This document shows, piece by piece, positions 48,326 through 56,830 of a DNA stretch of 64,000 bases. Position 1 is the stretch's first letter, and the number at the start of each line of letters is the position of its first letter. Both the position numbers and the translations under genes were made by a program. Origin of the DNA: Streptomyces cyaneochromogenes (GTDB lineage Bacteria > Actinomycetota > Actinomycetes > Streptomycetales > Streptomycetaceae); assembly GCF_003963535.1 (NCBI RefSeq), contig NZ_CP034539.1, positions 2,914,001-2,978,000 of the forward strand, written 5' to 3'. The notes beneath the pieces were generated by a model. It was not told the origin of the DNA, did no database searches, and saw only the letters and a program-made list of their open reading frames with translations.

Positions 48326-51300
48326 TCACACGAGGGCGGCGGCCTCCACGGAGGAGAGGCCGCCGCCTTCGGCGTACGCCGCCTCGTACGCGGCGTCGCC
48401 GAGCGCCGCGCGCGTGCCCGCCACCGCCCGCTCGTACACCTCGCGCTCCTGGGACGACGGGACGTGCCGGGGCGGCAGCAGCGCGTCCGCGGCGCCGAGG
48501 CAGCGGGCGGCGTCGTGGGCCCGGCTGCCGCCGTCCACGCGGGCGAGGGCGTACGCGGCGGTGGTCAGATACCCCGAGCGCATCTGTGGGGCGATGGCCT
48601 GGGACAGCGGGTCCTCGGCGCGTTCCAGCGCCCCTCTGATCCGCTCCAGGGACTCCGGATAGCGCCCGTCGGCCGCGTCCAGCCAGGCCTCCGCACCGAG
48701 GATGAAGGCGTCGAAGACGATGAAGTGGGCGATCTTGAACTGCTCGCGCAGCAGCCGCAGTTGCTCACGCGCCTCGGGAACACGGCCGGTCATGCCGAGC
48801 CGGCCGGCCAGGATCAGCCGGGCGAAGGGCATCGACTGGTCGTGCGGGCCGCCCGCCTGGTCGAGGACCTCGCGCAGCAAGCGCTCTCCCCGCTCGGCCT
48901 CGCCCGCCTCGATGAGGACACTGGCGAGCCGGGCCTTGAGCACACCCGTGTGACCGCGGGCGCCGAGGTGTGCGGCGCTTTCGAGCGCCGCCTCGTAGTC
49001 GGCGGCGGCCATCCGGTACTCGCCCCTGCGCTCATGTGCCTCGGCGCGTGCGGCGAGCGCCTCCGCGGTGCCCCACAGATCGCCGAGGCGGCGGTAGATG
49101 GCCAGCGACTCGTCGGCGTCGCGGGTGGCGTCGCCCGACCACTCGGTGCGGTTGGCGAGCAGATTGGCCCGCATCTGCAGATTGGCGGCGAGGTCCCACT
49201 CGTATCCGGGCACGCCCCGGCAGGTGTCGACGGCTGCGTCGATGATCGTCCGCACCCGTTCCAGATCCCCGGTGAGCAGGACGGCGTAGAACCACAGGGA
49301 GCCGGGGAACCGGCACCCCTGCGGGAGTCCGGGCCGGTACGTCCCGCCGACAGCGCGCAGTTTCCGCTGCCCCTCGGGCGACTGCCAGGCCTCCAACTCG
49401 GTGTCCATACAGGCGAGATGGACCAGGTGGACGCCGCGCCGGGCCTCCGCGAGGACCTCGCCGGTCCAGGGCGGCGGCGTGGTGATGCAGCGCTCCCACA
49501 TCGGGGCGGCGGGCCGGACGGGCTCGCTGAAGGGGTCGGGGCCGAGGTCCTGGATCTCCCGGGCCCAGTTGCGGGCGACGACGCGCTGGTCGCGCATCAG
49601 CCAGTACCAGGCCATCGAGAGCACCAGGCACATCGCCTCCTGCTCGTCGCGCACGGCCACGGCGTGGTGCAGGGCGGCGCGGATGTTCTCGCTCTCGCGC
49701 TCGAGCCGGCGGATGGCGGCGAGTTGTCCGGCGCCGCGCAGCGAAGGCTCGCCGGTGCGGGCGAGTTCGCGGTAGTACGTCAGATGCGCGCGCTCGACCT
49801 CCGCCCGCCCGCCGGTCTCGTCGAGCCGTTCGGCGGCGTACTCGGCGACGGTCTCCAGCAGCCGGTAGCGCATCTCCCCGTCCCCCGAAGGGGCCGCCAC
49901 CACGAGGGACTTGTCGACGAGCGAGCCGAGCGCCTCCAGCGCGCCGGGTCCGCACACGGCCTCGGCGGCGGCGAGCTCGCATCCGCCGGCGAACACGGAC
50001 AGGCCCCGCAGCACGTCCCGTTCGTCCTCGTCCAGCAGCTCCCAGGACCAGTCGACGACCGCGCGGAGGGTCTGCTGGCGGGGCAGGACGGTACGGCTGC
50101 CGGAGGTGAGCAGACGGAAGCGGTCGTCGAGCCGGTCAGCGATCTGACGCGGCGTCAGCACGCGGAGCCGGGCGGCCGCGAGCTCGATGGCGAGGGGAAG
50201 GCCGTCGAGGCGGCGGCAGATCTCGGCGCACGCCGCGGCGGTCTCCTCGTCGGTGTCGGTCCGGAACCCGGGCCTGGCCGCGGCTCCCCGGTCGGCGAGC
50301 AGCCGCAGCGCGACCGGCTCGGGCAGCGGGTCGACAGGGCGCAGCAACTCCCCCGGTACGCCGAGGGGTTCACGGCTCGTGGCGAGCACCGTCAGCGCCG
50401 GGCAGCGCTCCAGCAGCTCCTCCACGAGGCGGGCGGCGGCCTCGACCACATGCTCGCAGTTGTCGAGGATGAGCAGCATGCGGCGCTTGCCGCAGTGCTC
50501 GGCGAGCCGCTCGACGGGGTCGTCGTGCCGGTCGGACCCGGCCCGCATGGCCTCGGCACCGGCGCCGTACAGCACGGTCTCCCGTGCGCCGACGGCGGTG
50601 AGCACGGCCTCCGGCACGGCCTGCGGGTCGTCGACGGGCGCGAGCTCGGCCAGCCACACCCCGTCCGGGGCGGCGTCCCGCCCGCTCTCGGCGGCCTCCT
50701 GCGACAGCCGTGTCTTCCCGGCGCCGCCGGGGCCCAGCAGGGTCACCAGACGGGCGGCGGTCAGGTCGCCGCGGATGGCGTCGATGTCCGCTTCCCGGCC
50801 GACGAAGGAGGTGAGGCGGGCCCGGAGGTTGCCGGTGGGCGGGGCGGGCGCGGTGCCGGGACGCGTACCCGCGGCGCGGGCCTGGGCAGGGGGTTCGCCG
50901 GGGCCGGTCCGGGAGTCGAGGGAGTGGAGTGGGCCGGGTGCGGCATCGGCTGCGGCCGCGGTGCGGGCACGGGGGGCGGAAGGGGCACCGGAACCGTCCG
51001 GGGAACCGGGGACAGGCGCCCCGCTCTGATCGGCCGGGGCGCGAGGATCGGGGGCGGCGGGAACGGCGGGGTGGGTCGACGTGCGGGGTGCGCCCGCGCC
51101 GGAACCGCTCGGCCAACGCCGAACTCCCGGGCCTGCACCGGGCGCCGGGCGGGACGTATCGGCACCTTCGCCGGGCGCCCTGCCGGACGTGCCCGTGCCC
51201 GTGTCGCTCGGCGCAGCTGGCGTGCCGGCGCCCCAGCCCGCACCTGCGCCCCCCGGCATGCCGGACGCCCCCGCCCCGCCGCCCGCGAACCTCGGAGGAC

Positions 51301-52156
51301 GTCCCTCCACGTCGGCAGCACCGTCCACCCCGGCCCCACGCCCGTCACGGGAGCCCCGCCGCGCACCCGGGGCGAATCGCCCCCCGTCGCGCGCACCCTG
51401 CCCCGCACCACCCCCGTCCGTATCCGCCCCCGACCGGAGCAACTCCCCGTGCAGCGCGCGAAGTTCCCGCCCCGGGTCGGAGCCGAGCCGGTCGGCCAGC
51501 AGTCGTCGTACGGCGTCGTAGGCGGCCAGCGCCTCCGCCGTGCGGCCCGCGTCGCGCAGGGCGCGCAGGCGCAGGGCCTGGAGGGGTTCGTCCAGGGGGT
51601 GGGTGTCGCACAGGGCCGTGAGTTCGGGCAGGGCGTGCTCGGCGTGGCCGAGGGCGAGGGCGGCGGTGTGGCGGGCGCGCAGGGCGTCGAGGCGCCGGGT
51701 CTCCTGGCGGGCCGCCTCGGCGGTGCGGTCGGGGAGGTCGGCGAGGGCGGGGCCGTGCCACAGGGCGAGGGCGTCGTCGAGGGCGACGGCGGCCTTGGCC
51801 AGGTCGCCGTCGGCCAACGCGCGCGTGCCCTCACCCGCGAGGCGCTCGAAGCGGTACAGGTCGATGTCCTCGGGCGCGGCGGCGAGGCGGTACCCGCCCT
51901 CGGCCGAGACCACCGCGTCCGCGCCCAGCGCCCGCCGCAGCCGGCCGACGAGCGCCTGCAGCGCGCCCGACGCGTCGGCGGGCGGATCCCCGTCCCACAC
52001 CTCCTCGACCAGCCGGCTCACGGGCACGGCACGCCCGCCCCGCAACGCCAGCACGGTCAGCAGGGCACGCAACCGCGCCCCGCCCACCGGAACAGGGGTG
52101 CCGTCGGGGCGGAGAGCCTGGGTGGTGCCGAGGATGCGGTAGCGCACGGGGTCCAT
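48326..52156 (-). CDS. AfsR/SARP-family regulator with BTAD, NB-ARC and TPR-like domains
   Basis: The 1276-residue regulator has a winged helix (about 1-95, RYRILGTTQALRPDGTPVPVGG) and a bacterial transcription activator domain (about 96-240, EDIDLYRFERLAGEGTRAL and ALRDAGRTAEALAAYDAVRRLLADRLG). A Gly/Pro/Ala linker of some 200 residues follows. The NB-ARC ATPase comes next (Walker A GPGGAGKT near 472, Walker B LLILDNCEHV), then a long helical repeat region with two TPR-like stretches. This is the AfsR plan: DNA binding gated by an ATP switch and a sensor domain. Such regulators activate secondary metabolism genes. No biosynthetic cluster is visible, so targets could be the adjacent DrrAB-like genes. 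Confidence 0.92.
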   Translation of the reverse strand: MDPVRYRILGTTQALRPDGTPVPVGGARLRALLTVLALRGGRAVPVSRLVEEVWDGDPPADASGALQALVGRLRRALGADAVVSAEGGYRLAAAPEDIDLYRFERLAGEGTRALADGDLAKAAVALDDALALWHGPALADLPDRTAEAARQETRRLDALRARHTAALALGHAEHALPELTALCDTHPLDEPLQALRLRALRDAGRTAEALAAYDAVRRLLADRLGSDPGRELRALHGELLRSGADTDGGGAGQGARDGGRFAPGARRGSRDGRGAGVDGAADVEGRPPRFAGGGAGASGMPGGAGAGWGAGTPAAPSDTGTGTSGRAPGEGADTSRPAPGAGPGVRRWPSGSGAGAPRTSTHPAVPAAPDPRAPADQSGAPVPGSPDGSGAPSAPRARTAAAADAAPGPLHSLDSRTGPGEPPAQARAAGTRPGTAPAPPTGNLRARLTSFVGREADIDAIRGDLTAARLVTLLGPGGAGKTRLSQEAAESGRDAAPDGVWLAELAPVDDPQAVPEAVLTAVGARETVLYGAGAEAMRAGSDRHDDPVERLAEHCGKRRMLLILDNCEHVVEAAARLVEELLERCPALTVLATSREPLGVPGELLRPVDPLPEPVALRLLADRGAAARPGFRTDTDEETAAACAEICRRLDGLPLAIELAAARLRVLTPRQIADRLDDRFRLLTSGSRTVLPRQQTLRAVVDWSWELLDEDERDVLRGLSVFAGGCELAAAEAVCGPGALEALGSLVDKSLVVAAPSGDGEMRYRLLETVAEYAAERLDETGGRAEVERAHLTYYRELARTGEPSLRGAGQLAAIRRLERESENIRAALHHAVAVRDEQEAMCLVLSMAWYWLMRDQRVVARNWAREIQDLGPDPFSEPVRPAAPMWERCITTPPPWTGEVLAEARRGVHLVHLACMDTELEAWQSPEGQRKLRAVGGTYRPGLPQGCRFPGSLWFYAVLLTGDLERVRTIIDAAVDTCRGVPGYEWDLAANLQMRANLLANRTEWSGDATRDADESLAIYRRLGDLWGTAEALAARAEAHERRGEYRMAAADYEAALESAAHLGARGHTGVLKARLASVLIEAGEAERGERLLREVLDQAGGPHDQSMPFARLILAGRLGMTGRVPEAREQLRLLREQFKIAHFIVFDAFILGAEAWLDAADGRYPESLERIRGALERAEDPLSQAIAPQMRSGYLTTAAYALARVDGGSRAHDAARCLGAADALLPPRHVPSSQEREVYERAVAGTRAALGDAAYEAAYAEGGGLSSVEAAALV

Positions 52157-52195
52157 TGTCTCTGGTCGGATCGGGGACGGTCACAGGGTTCAGTG

Positions 52196-52276
52196 GCGCG
52201 GCGCGCGAGGGCGGGTGGAGCCGTTTCGGCGCGGCGCGCCAGGGGTGTACGGCCGTCTCAGCGCGGCGCGCGAGGG
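52196..52276. promoter_or_regulatory. Three 16-bp repeats upstream of the SARP gene
   Basis: GCGCGGCGCGCGAGGG occurs at 52196-52211, 52229-52244 (one change) and 52261-52276, spaced 33 and 32 bp (three helical turns). They lie 40-120 bp upstream of the SARP start on its promoter side. They are also just past the stop of the DUF6578 gene. Confidence 0.45.
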
Positions 52277-52290
52277 GGCGGGCGCGGGCT

Positions 52291-52959
52291 TCAGCGCGGT
52301 TCCCGGACGGTGCTCAGGGTCTCCAGCAGGTCCGCGAGGGCGGCCGGCGGCAGGCCCGTCACCTCCCTGCCCGGTGCGGTGTGCGGGATGCCCCGGGCCT
52401 CGCGCAGCGCATGGGACAGCCACGAGTCCGTGCCCGGCACCTCCAGGGTCACGATCACGCCCACGCCGGCGTCCCCGAACCACTTCGGGCACTCCCACAC
52501 CGGCCTCAGCGACCGTTCCCCGGGGACCGGTTCGCGCGTGGGCGAACCCGGCGCCGTCTCGGCCCAGCCCTGGGTGACGACCTGGATCGCGCGGACCCAC
52601 CCCCGGGTGTCCGGCAGGTCGGCGCCGGTGTGGCACTCGACCGTGAGCAGGCCGACCAGACGGATCCGGTCGCCCGGCGCCACCTCGCCCAGGTCCTCCT
52701 GAGGGACGAGGGCGACCGGCTCCTGGTGCAGGGCGACCGTCAGGCCGTTGTCGTCCCGGGCCACCCGGACCGCGCCTCCCTTCGCCGGCAGGTCCTCCAC
52801 CGGACCGGCGATCTTGGTGAGCTGGTCGTGCCAGCGGCCGCCCAGTTTGCCGTCGGCGTCGCTCATGAGCAGCGGCCAGCTCACCTCGTCGCCCACCTTG
52901 AACGGCGTACCGCAGCACTCCATCTGCCAGTCGTCGTAGAACACATGCCAAAGCCCCAT
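52291..52959 (-). CDS. DUF6578-like protein
   Basis: The 222-residue protein begins MGLWHVFYDDWQMECCGTPFKVGDEVSW, which I associate with the Streptomyces family DUF6578. Two Cys (ECCGT) and a Trp-rich start stand out. A middle RVARDDNGLTVAL resembles a beta-rich fold. It is cytoplasmic. No function is known. The ATG is at 52959, preceded by GGGAGGG; the longer ORF to 53289 is not conserved-looking. It is divergent from the site-2 protease gene. Confidence 0.75.
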   Translation of the reverse strand: MGLWHVFYDDWQMECCGTPFKVGDEVSWPLLMSDADGKLGGRWHDQLTKIAGPVEDLPAKGGAVRVARDDNGLTVALHQEPVALVPQEDLGEVAPGDRIRLVGLLTVECHTGADLPDTRGWVRAIQVVTQGWAETAPGSPTREPVPGERSLRPVWECPKWFGDAGVGVIVTLEVPGTDSWLSHALREARGIPHTAPGREVTGLPPAALADLLETLSTVREPR

Positions 52960-53074
52960 GCCCCCACCCTCCCCGGAACCAAGGCCCCACCGCGAGACGT
53001 TTTCCCCGTACGCCCGGTACGGTCGGGCAGTCCCCCCGCGGTCCCCGCGCGGGTACGAGACTTCAGGGAGCCCC

Positions 53075-53875
53075 ATGACCACCGCCCTCACCCGCCGCAG
53101 CGACCGGCGGATCAGCCCCGTCTTCGTGGGGATCCTGGCCGTCACGGCGGTGACCGGCTGGGCCACCTGGACGGGGTTCGCCGAACAGCCCGGCCTGGCC
53201 GTGTTCCTGTTCGTGACGGCCGCCTGGATCGTGTCCCTGTGTCTGCACGAGTACGCACACGCGCGTACGGCCCTGCACAGCGGCGACATCTCGGTCGGGG
53301 CGAAGGGCTATCTCACGCTCAACCCGCTGAAGTACACGCACGCGCTGCTCAGCATCGTGCTGCCGGTCATCTTCGTGATCATGGGCGGCATCGGACTTCC
53401 CGGCGGTGCGGTCTTCATCGAGCGCGGGCGGATCCGGGGCCGCTGGCGGCACAGTCTGATCTCGGCGGCGGGGCCGCTGACCAACGTCCTCTTCGCCGTG
53501 GTCTGCACCGCCCCGTTCTGGCTGGACGCCCTCGACGGCGTCCCGCGGGACTTCCGGTTCGCGCTCGCCTTCCTCGCCCTGCTCCAGGTCACGGCCGCGA
53601 TCCTGAACTTCCTGCCGGTCCCGGGTCTGGACGGCTACGGCGTGCTCGAGCCCTGGCTGTCGCAGAAGGTCAAGCGCCAGGTGGAGCCGTTCGCCCCGTT
53701 CGGCCTGCTGTTCGTGTTCGCGCTGCTGTGGGTGCCGGAGATCAACGGCGTGTTCTTCGACATGGTCGACGCCGCCCTGCGCGGCCTCGGGATCAGCGAC
53801 TTCGAGACGTACTGCGGCTACGACCTGTTCCGCTTCTGGCGGGACTCGAACGAGCTCTGCACGATGGGCTCGTGA
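53075..53875 (+). CDS. Site-2 protease (M50) family membrane protein
   Basis: The 266-residue protein has about six transmembrane helices, the HExxH-type motif HEYAHAR (residues about 58-64) in helix 2, and the distal LNFLPVPGLDGYG motif that supplies the third metal ligand Asp. It should cleave a membrane substrate within the bilayer. The substrate is unknown. AGGGAG precedes the ATG. The last residues (CTMGS) are not part of the family core. Confidence 0.9.
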   Translation: MTTALTRRSDRRISPVFVGILAVTAVTGWATWTGFAEQPGLAVFLFVTAAWIVSLCLHEYAHARTALHSGDISVGAKGYLTLNPLKYTHALLSIVLPVIFVIMGGIGLPGGAVFIERGRIRGRWRHSLISAAGPLTNVLFAVVCTAPFWLDALDGVPRDFRFALAFLALLQVTAAILNFLPVPGLDGYGVLEPWLSQKVKRQVEPFAPFGLLFVFALLWVPEINGVFFDMVDAALRGLGISDFETYCGYDLFRFWRDSNELCTMGS

Positions 53876-53881
53876 CCCCGG

Positions 53882-54067
53882 TCAGCCGGTGGCGGAGTCC
53901 CGCCGGGCGTCCCTGGCGGTCTTGACGTAGTACCAGGTCATGTTCGACGACAGCCCCGCCAGCAGCACCCACACGATCCCCAGCAGGCTGCCCTGGACGA
54001 AGGAGACCACGGCCGCGGCCACGGCGAGCAGACAGACAATCAGGGCGTACACACCAAGGCGGGGCAT
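53882..54067 (-). CDS. Small two-helix membrane protein
   Basis: The 61-residue protein has two transmembrane helices (LGVYALIVCLLAVAAAVVSFV and LLGIVWVLLAGLSSNMTWYY) and a basic C-terminal tail (KTARDARRD). It is an unnamed small membrane protein typical of Streptomyces. It sits between the site-2 protease and the F420 oxidoreductase genes, 6 bp from the former's stop and convergent with it. Confidence 0.7.
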   Translation of the reverse strand: MPRLGVYALIVCLLAVAAAVVSFVQGSLLGIVWVLLAGLSSNMTWYYVKTARDARRDSATG

Positions 54068-54120
54068 CTCAGTCGGCTCCTTCGGGGGACACTGCTACGG
54101 AACCAGTGTCCCCCATCCCC

Positions 54121-54846
54121 TCATACGTCCGTGACGCGGAGCCCGGCGTGTGCCTTGTACCGCCGGTTCACCGAGATCAGGTTCGCGACCAGCGACTCCA
54201 CCTGGTGGGCGTTGCGCAGCCGCCCCGCGAAGATGCCGCGCATGCCCGGGATACGGCCGGCCAGTGCCTGGACGATCTCGACGTCCGCCCGCACCTCGCC
54301 GAGGACCATCACATCGGTGTCGATCTCGTCGATCTCCGGGTCCTGCAGCAGCACCGCCGACAGATGGTGGAAGGCCGCCGTGACCCGCGAGTCCGGCAGC
54401 AGGGCGGCGGCCTGCTCGGCGGCGCTGCCCTCCTCCGGCTTGAGCGCGTAGGCGCCCTTCTTGTCGAAGCCGAGCGGGTTGACGCAGTCGACGACCAGCT
54501 TGCCGGCCAGCTCCTCGCGCAGGGACTCGAGCGTCTTGCCGTGGCCGTCCCACGGCACGGCGACGATCACGATGTCGCTGCGCCGCGCGCACTCGGCGTT
54601 GTCGGCGCCCTCGACACCGTGCCCGAGCTCCTCGGCGGCTGCCTGGGCGCGCTCGGCGGCCCGCGAGCCGATGATCACCTTCTGGCCCGCCCTGCCGAGC
54701 CGGTAGGCGAGGCCCTTGCCCTGCGGCCCGGTCCCGCCGAGCACGCCGACGACGAGCCCGGAGACGTCGGGGAGGTCCCAGGGGTCCTTGGCCGGGGCCT
54801 TCGCGGGGGCGTCGGTGGGCTGCTGTGCACTGTCGGTAGAGGTCAT
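54121..54846 (-). CDS. npdG: F420H2:NADP oxidoreductase
   Basis: The 241-residue enzyme has the Fno/NpdG Rossmann start VVGVLGGTGPQGKGLAYRLG, then VIIGSRAAERA and VVDCVNPLGF, and the F420-site AFHHLSAVLL. It transfers hydride between reduced F420 and NADP. A 30-residue N-terminal Ala/Pro/Lys tail precedes the fold. The gene is single, near the small membrane protein, and starts 111 bp from the convergent sialidase end. Confidence 0.93.
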   Translation of the reverse strand: MTSTDSAQQPTDAPAKAPAKDPWDLPDVSGLVVGVLGGTGPQGKGLAYRLGRAGQKVIIGSRAAERAQAAAEELGHGVEGADNAECARRSDIVIVAVPWDGHGKTLESLREELAGKLVVDCVNPLGFDKKGAYALKPEEGSAAEQAAALLPDSRVTAAFHHLSAVLLQDPEIDEIDTDVMVLGEVRADVEIVQALAGRIPGMRGIFAGRLRNAHQVESLVANLISVNRRYKAHAGLRVTDV

Positions 54847-54883
54847 GGGTGGACTTTACGTCCGCCCCGGCCGCCCCGTCGGC

Positions 54884-55957
54884 TCAGGTGAGCCGGCTCA
54901 CGGGCACCCGCCGGAAGGCGATGCTCTCGTACGGGCCGAAGTCGCCGGTCTCGTAGAGGAGTCCGACCGTGCCGGCGTCGATCCGTACGAGATCCGAGTA
55001 CGCGGCGGGCAGCCCGTCCACCGTGTACGCGGACCGCCAGGTGACGCCGCCGTCGGTGGAGGCGCGGATGGTCATCAGGGCCCGGGCGGCCGGGTCGGCG
55101 GGGCCGGAGAAGAGCAGGACGTCGGGGTCGCGGAGCTGGAGCACGCTGCCCTCGCAGATGGGGGCGACGAGGCCGGCCTGCGGGCGGAAGGGTCTCACCA
55201 GCGTCTCCCCGCCGTCCTCGGAGTACGCGTCGGCGCGGTTGCCCGGGGACGGGGAGTCGTTGCGGGTGTTGAAGTAGACGCGGCCGTCGGGGAGTTCGGC
55301 GGCCGTGGTCTCGTTGACGTTGATGTAGCCGTCGGTGTTCTCGTCGACGTAGCCGATGCGCCAGGTGGCACCCCGGTCGTCGCTGAGCAGGCAGTGGCCG
55401 CTGTTGTACCTGGGCTCGGTGCCGATGTCGGCGCCGGTGGGCGGGATCGTGTGGTTGGCGGGGACGACGACCCGGCCGGTGCTCAGCTGGATCGCGTGGC
55501 CGGGCGTGGTGGCGTACCACCGCCACCCGGGCCGCTTCACCTGCGCGGTGATCTCCTTCGAGCTCGACCAGGTGACGCCGTCGTCGTCGCTGTACCGCAC
55601 CCAGATCCGGCGGCCGTCGGCGTCGCTCACCTCGCCGCGCAGGATCCCGGCCTCGGTGGCGTGGGCGTGGTTGCGGATGTAGACGAGCAGGATGCGGCCG
55701 GTGTCGAGGACGACGGGGGCCGGGTTGCCGGCGAGGTGCCAGTTGTTGTCGGCGGCCACCTGGAGGGGACCCCAGGTGCGGCCGCCGTCCGTCGACCGCC
55801 TCAGCACGATGTCGATCTGCCCGTGGTCGGCGGCGGACTCGACGCGGCCCTCGCAGAAGGCGAGGAGGGTGCCGGCGGAGGTGGTGACGACGGCCGGGAT
55901 ACGGAAGCTCGCGTAGCCCTCGTGACGGGCGCGGAAGGGGACACTGGTCTCTGTCAT
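54884..55957 (-). CDS. Exo-alpha-sialidase, no signal peptide
   Basis: The 357-residue protein has the sialidase start motif YASFRIPAVV (Arg-Ile-Pro) near residue 17. Several Asp-box repeats follow: STDGGRTWG, SDDDGVTWS, SDDRGATWR, SEDGGETL and STDGGVTWR. These define the six-bladed propeller fold. A catalytic Tyr lies in LPAAYSDLV. Starting at ATG 55957 gives no signal peptide, so it would act inside the cell. The long in-frame extension upstream (to 57466) crosses another gene. A tandem 24-bp repeat lies 66-113 bp upstream. Confidence 0.9.
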   Translation of the reverse strand: MTETSVPFRARHEGYASFRIPAVVTTSAGTLLAFCEGRVESAADHGQIDIVLRRSTDGGRTWGPLQVAADNNWHLAGNPAPVVLDTGRILLVYIRNHAHATEAGILRGEVSDADGRRIWVRYSDDDGVTWSSSKEITAQVKRPGWRWYATTPGHAIQLSTGRVVVPANHTIPPTGADIGTEPRYNSGHCLLSDDRGATWRIGYVDENTDGYINVNETTAAELPDGRVYFNTRNDSPSPGNRADAYSEDGGETLVRPFRPQAGLVAPICEGSVLQLRDPDVLLFSGPADPAARALMTIRASTDGGVTWRSAYTVDGLPAAYSDLVRIDAGTVGLLYETGDFGPYESIAFRRVPVSRLT

Positions 55958-56022
55958 GGCGGGCTCCTCGGATGGCCGGTCGCCGCGGCTCGGTCGCCGG
56001 TGGTGGCGGCCGGGCCCGGGCC

Positions 56023-56070
56023 GGGGCACGGACGGTTGTGCGGGGTGGGGCACGGACGGTTGTGCGGGGT
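56023..56070. repeat. Perfect tandem 24-bp repeat upstream of the sialidase gene
   Basis: The 24-bp unit starting GGGGCACGGACGGTTGTGCG occurs twice head to tail (56023-56046, 56047-56070). Each unit contains GCAC/GTGC inverted ends. It lies 66-113 bp upstream of the sialidase start, where an operator would fit. Confidence 0.75.
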
Positions 56071-56151
56071 AACGGATCCGTCTGCCCAAGTCGGGCGAAT
56101 TCGTGGTGAACTCCGGGTCACGAGTGGTCGGTTGCGGCAGGATGCGGTCGT

Positions 56152-56754
56152 ATGGACGCCGTACGTGTCGCGTTGCTGCGTGAAGTGCTCGCCGGGACCG
56201 AGTGGTTGGGCGAGACACGGCGCTTCGCGGGGGCGCTGCGGGCGTCGGCGGTGGCGCACGGGGGCGGGCTGCTGCTGGTCGGCACGCGGGAGTACGAGCC
56301 GTGGCATCTGGCGGCCCATCTGGTGGACGAGGCCGCGTGGTCGGGGACGCCGGAGCTGGCCCCGACTCTCGTACGGCATGACGCGCGCGCCTCGGATCCG
56401 GCGCATCTGGCGGTCGGCCTCGGCCGGTTGGCGGCGGCGCGGCGCGGGGAGACGCTGCTGGTGGTGTCGCCGACAGGGCCCGGGGCGCCGCTGCTGGAAG
56501 GGGTGCACGACGCCCGCCGGGCCGGGGCGACGGTGCTGGCGCTCGGCGCCGACGAGGGCGAGCTGACGGCCATGGCGCACGAGACGCTGGCCGTCCCCGA
56601 GGCCTCCGAGCTGGACCTGGACACCGTGCAGCACCTGGTGAGCGCGGCCGCCGGCGAGAACGCGCTGCCCCCTCCGAGAGGGCGCCGCCGCTTCCGTGAC
56701 CGCCTGTCCCGCCTGGCGGAGTCACTGACGGCACCGCCACCTGCGCGCTGGTGA
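56152..56754 (+). CDS. Hypothetical protein with a SIS-like sugar isomerase/binding fold
   Basis: The 200-residue product is not identified with certainty. Its middle, RGETLLVVSPTGPGAPLLEGVHDARRAGATVLAL then AHETLAVPEA, reads like an SIS domain that binds phosphosugars. The C-terminus is Arg/Pro-rich. It is divergent from the sialidase gene and 194 bp away, so an amino-sugar connection is possible. There is no signal peptide. Confidence 0.6.
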   Translation: MDAVRVALLREVLAGTEWLGETRRFAGALRASAVAHGGGLLLVGTREYEPWHLAAHLVDEAAWSGTPELAPTLVRHDARASDPAHLAVGLGRLAAARRGETLLVVSPTGPGAPLLEGVHDARRAGATVLALGADEGELTAMAHETLAVPEASELDLDTVQHLVSAAAGENALPPPRGRRRFRDRLSRLAESLTAPPPARW

Positions 56755-56830
56755 CCGGTCGCCCACCTTTCCCTCCCGGGCCCGCAAAACCGTTTGCCTC
56801 CACCACGGCACCGCCCGAGCATGACCCCTC

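Noticed and set aside
47171..52702. Plus-strand ORF of 1843 codons overlapping the SARP gene
   Set aside because: It is an Arg/Pro/Gly-rich shadow with no domain motif; the minus-strand SARP with winged helix, BTAD and NB-ARC motifs is the real gene.
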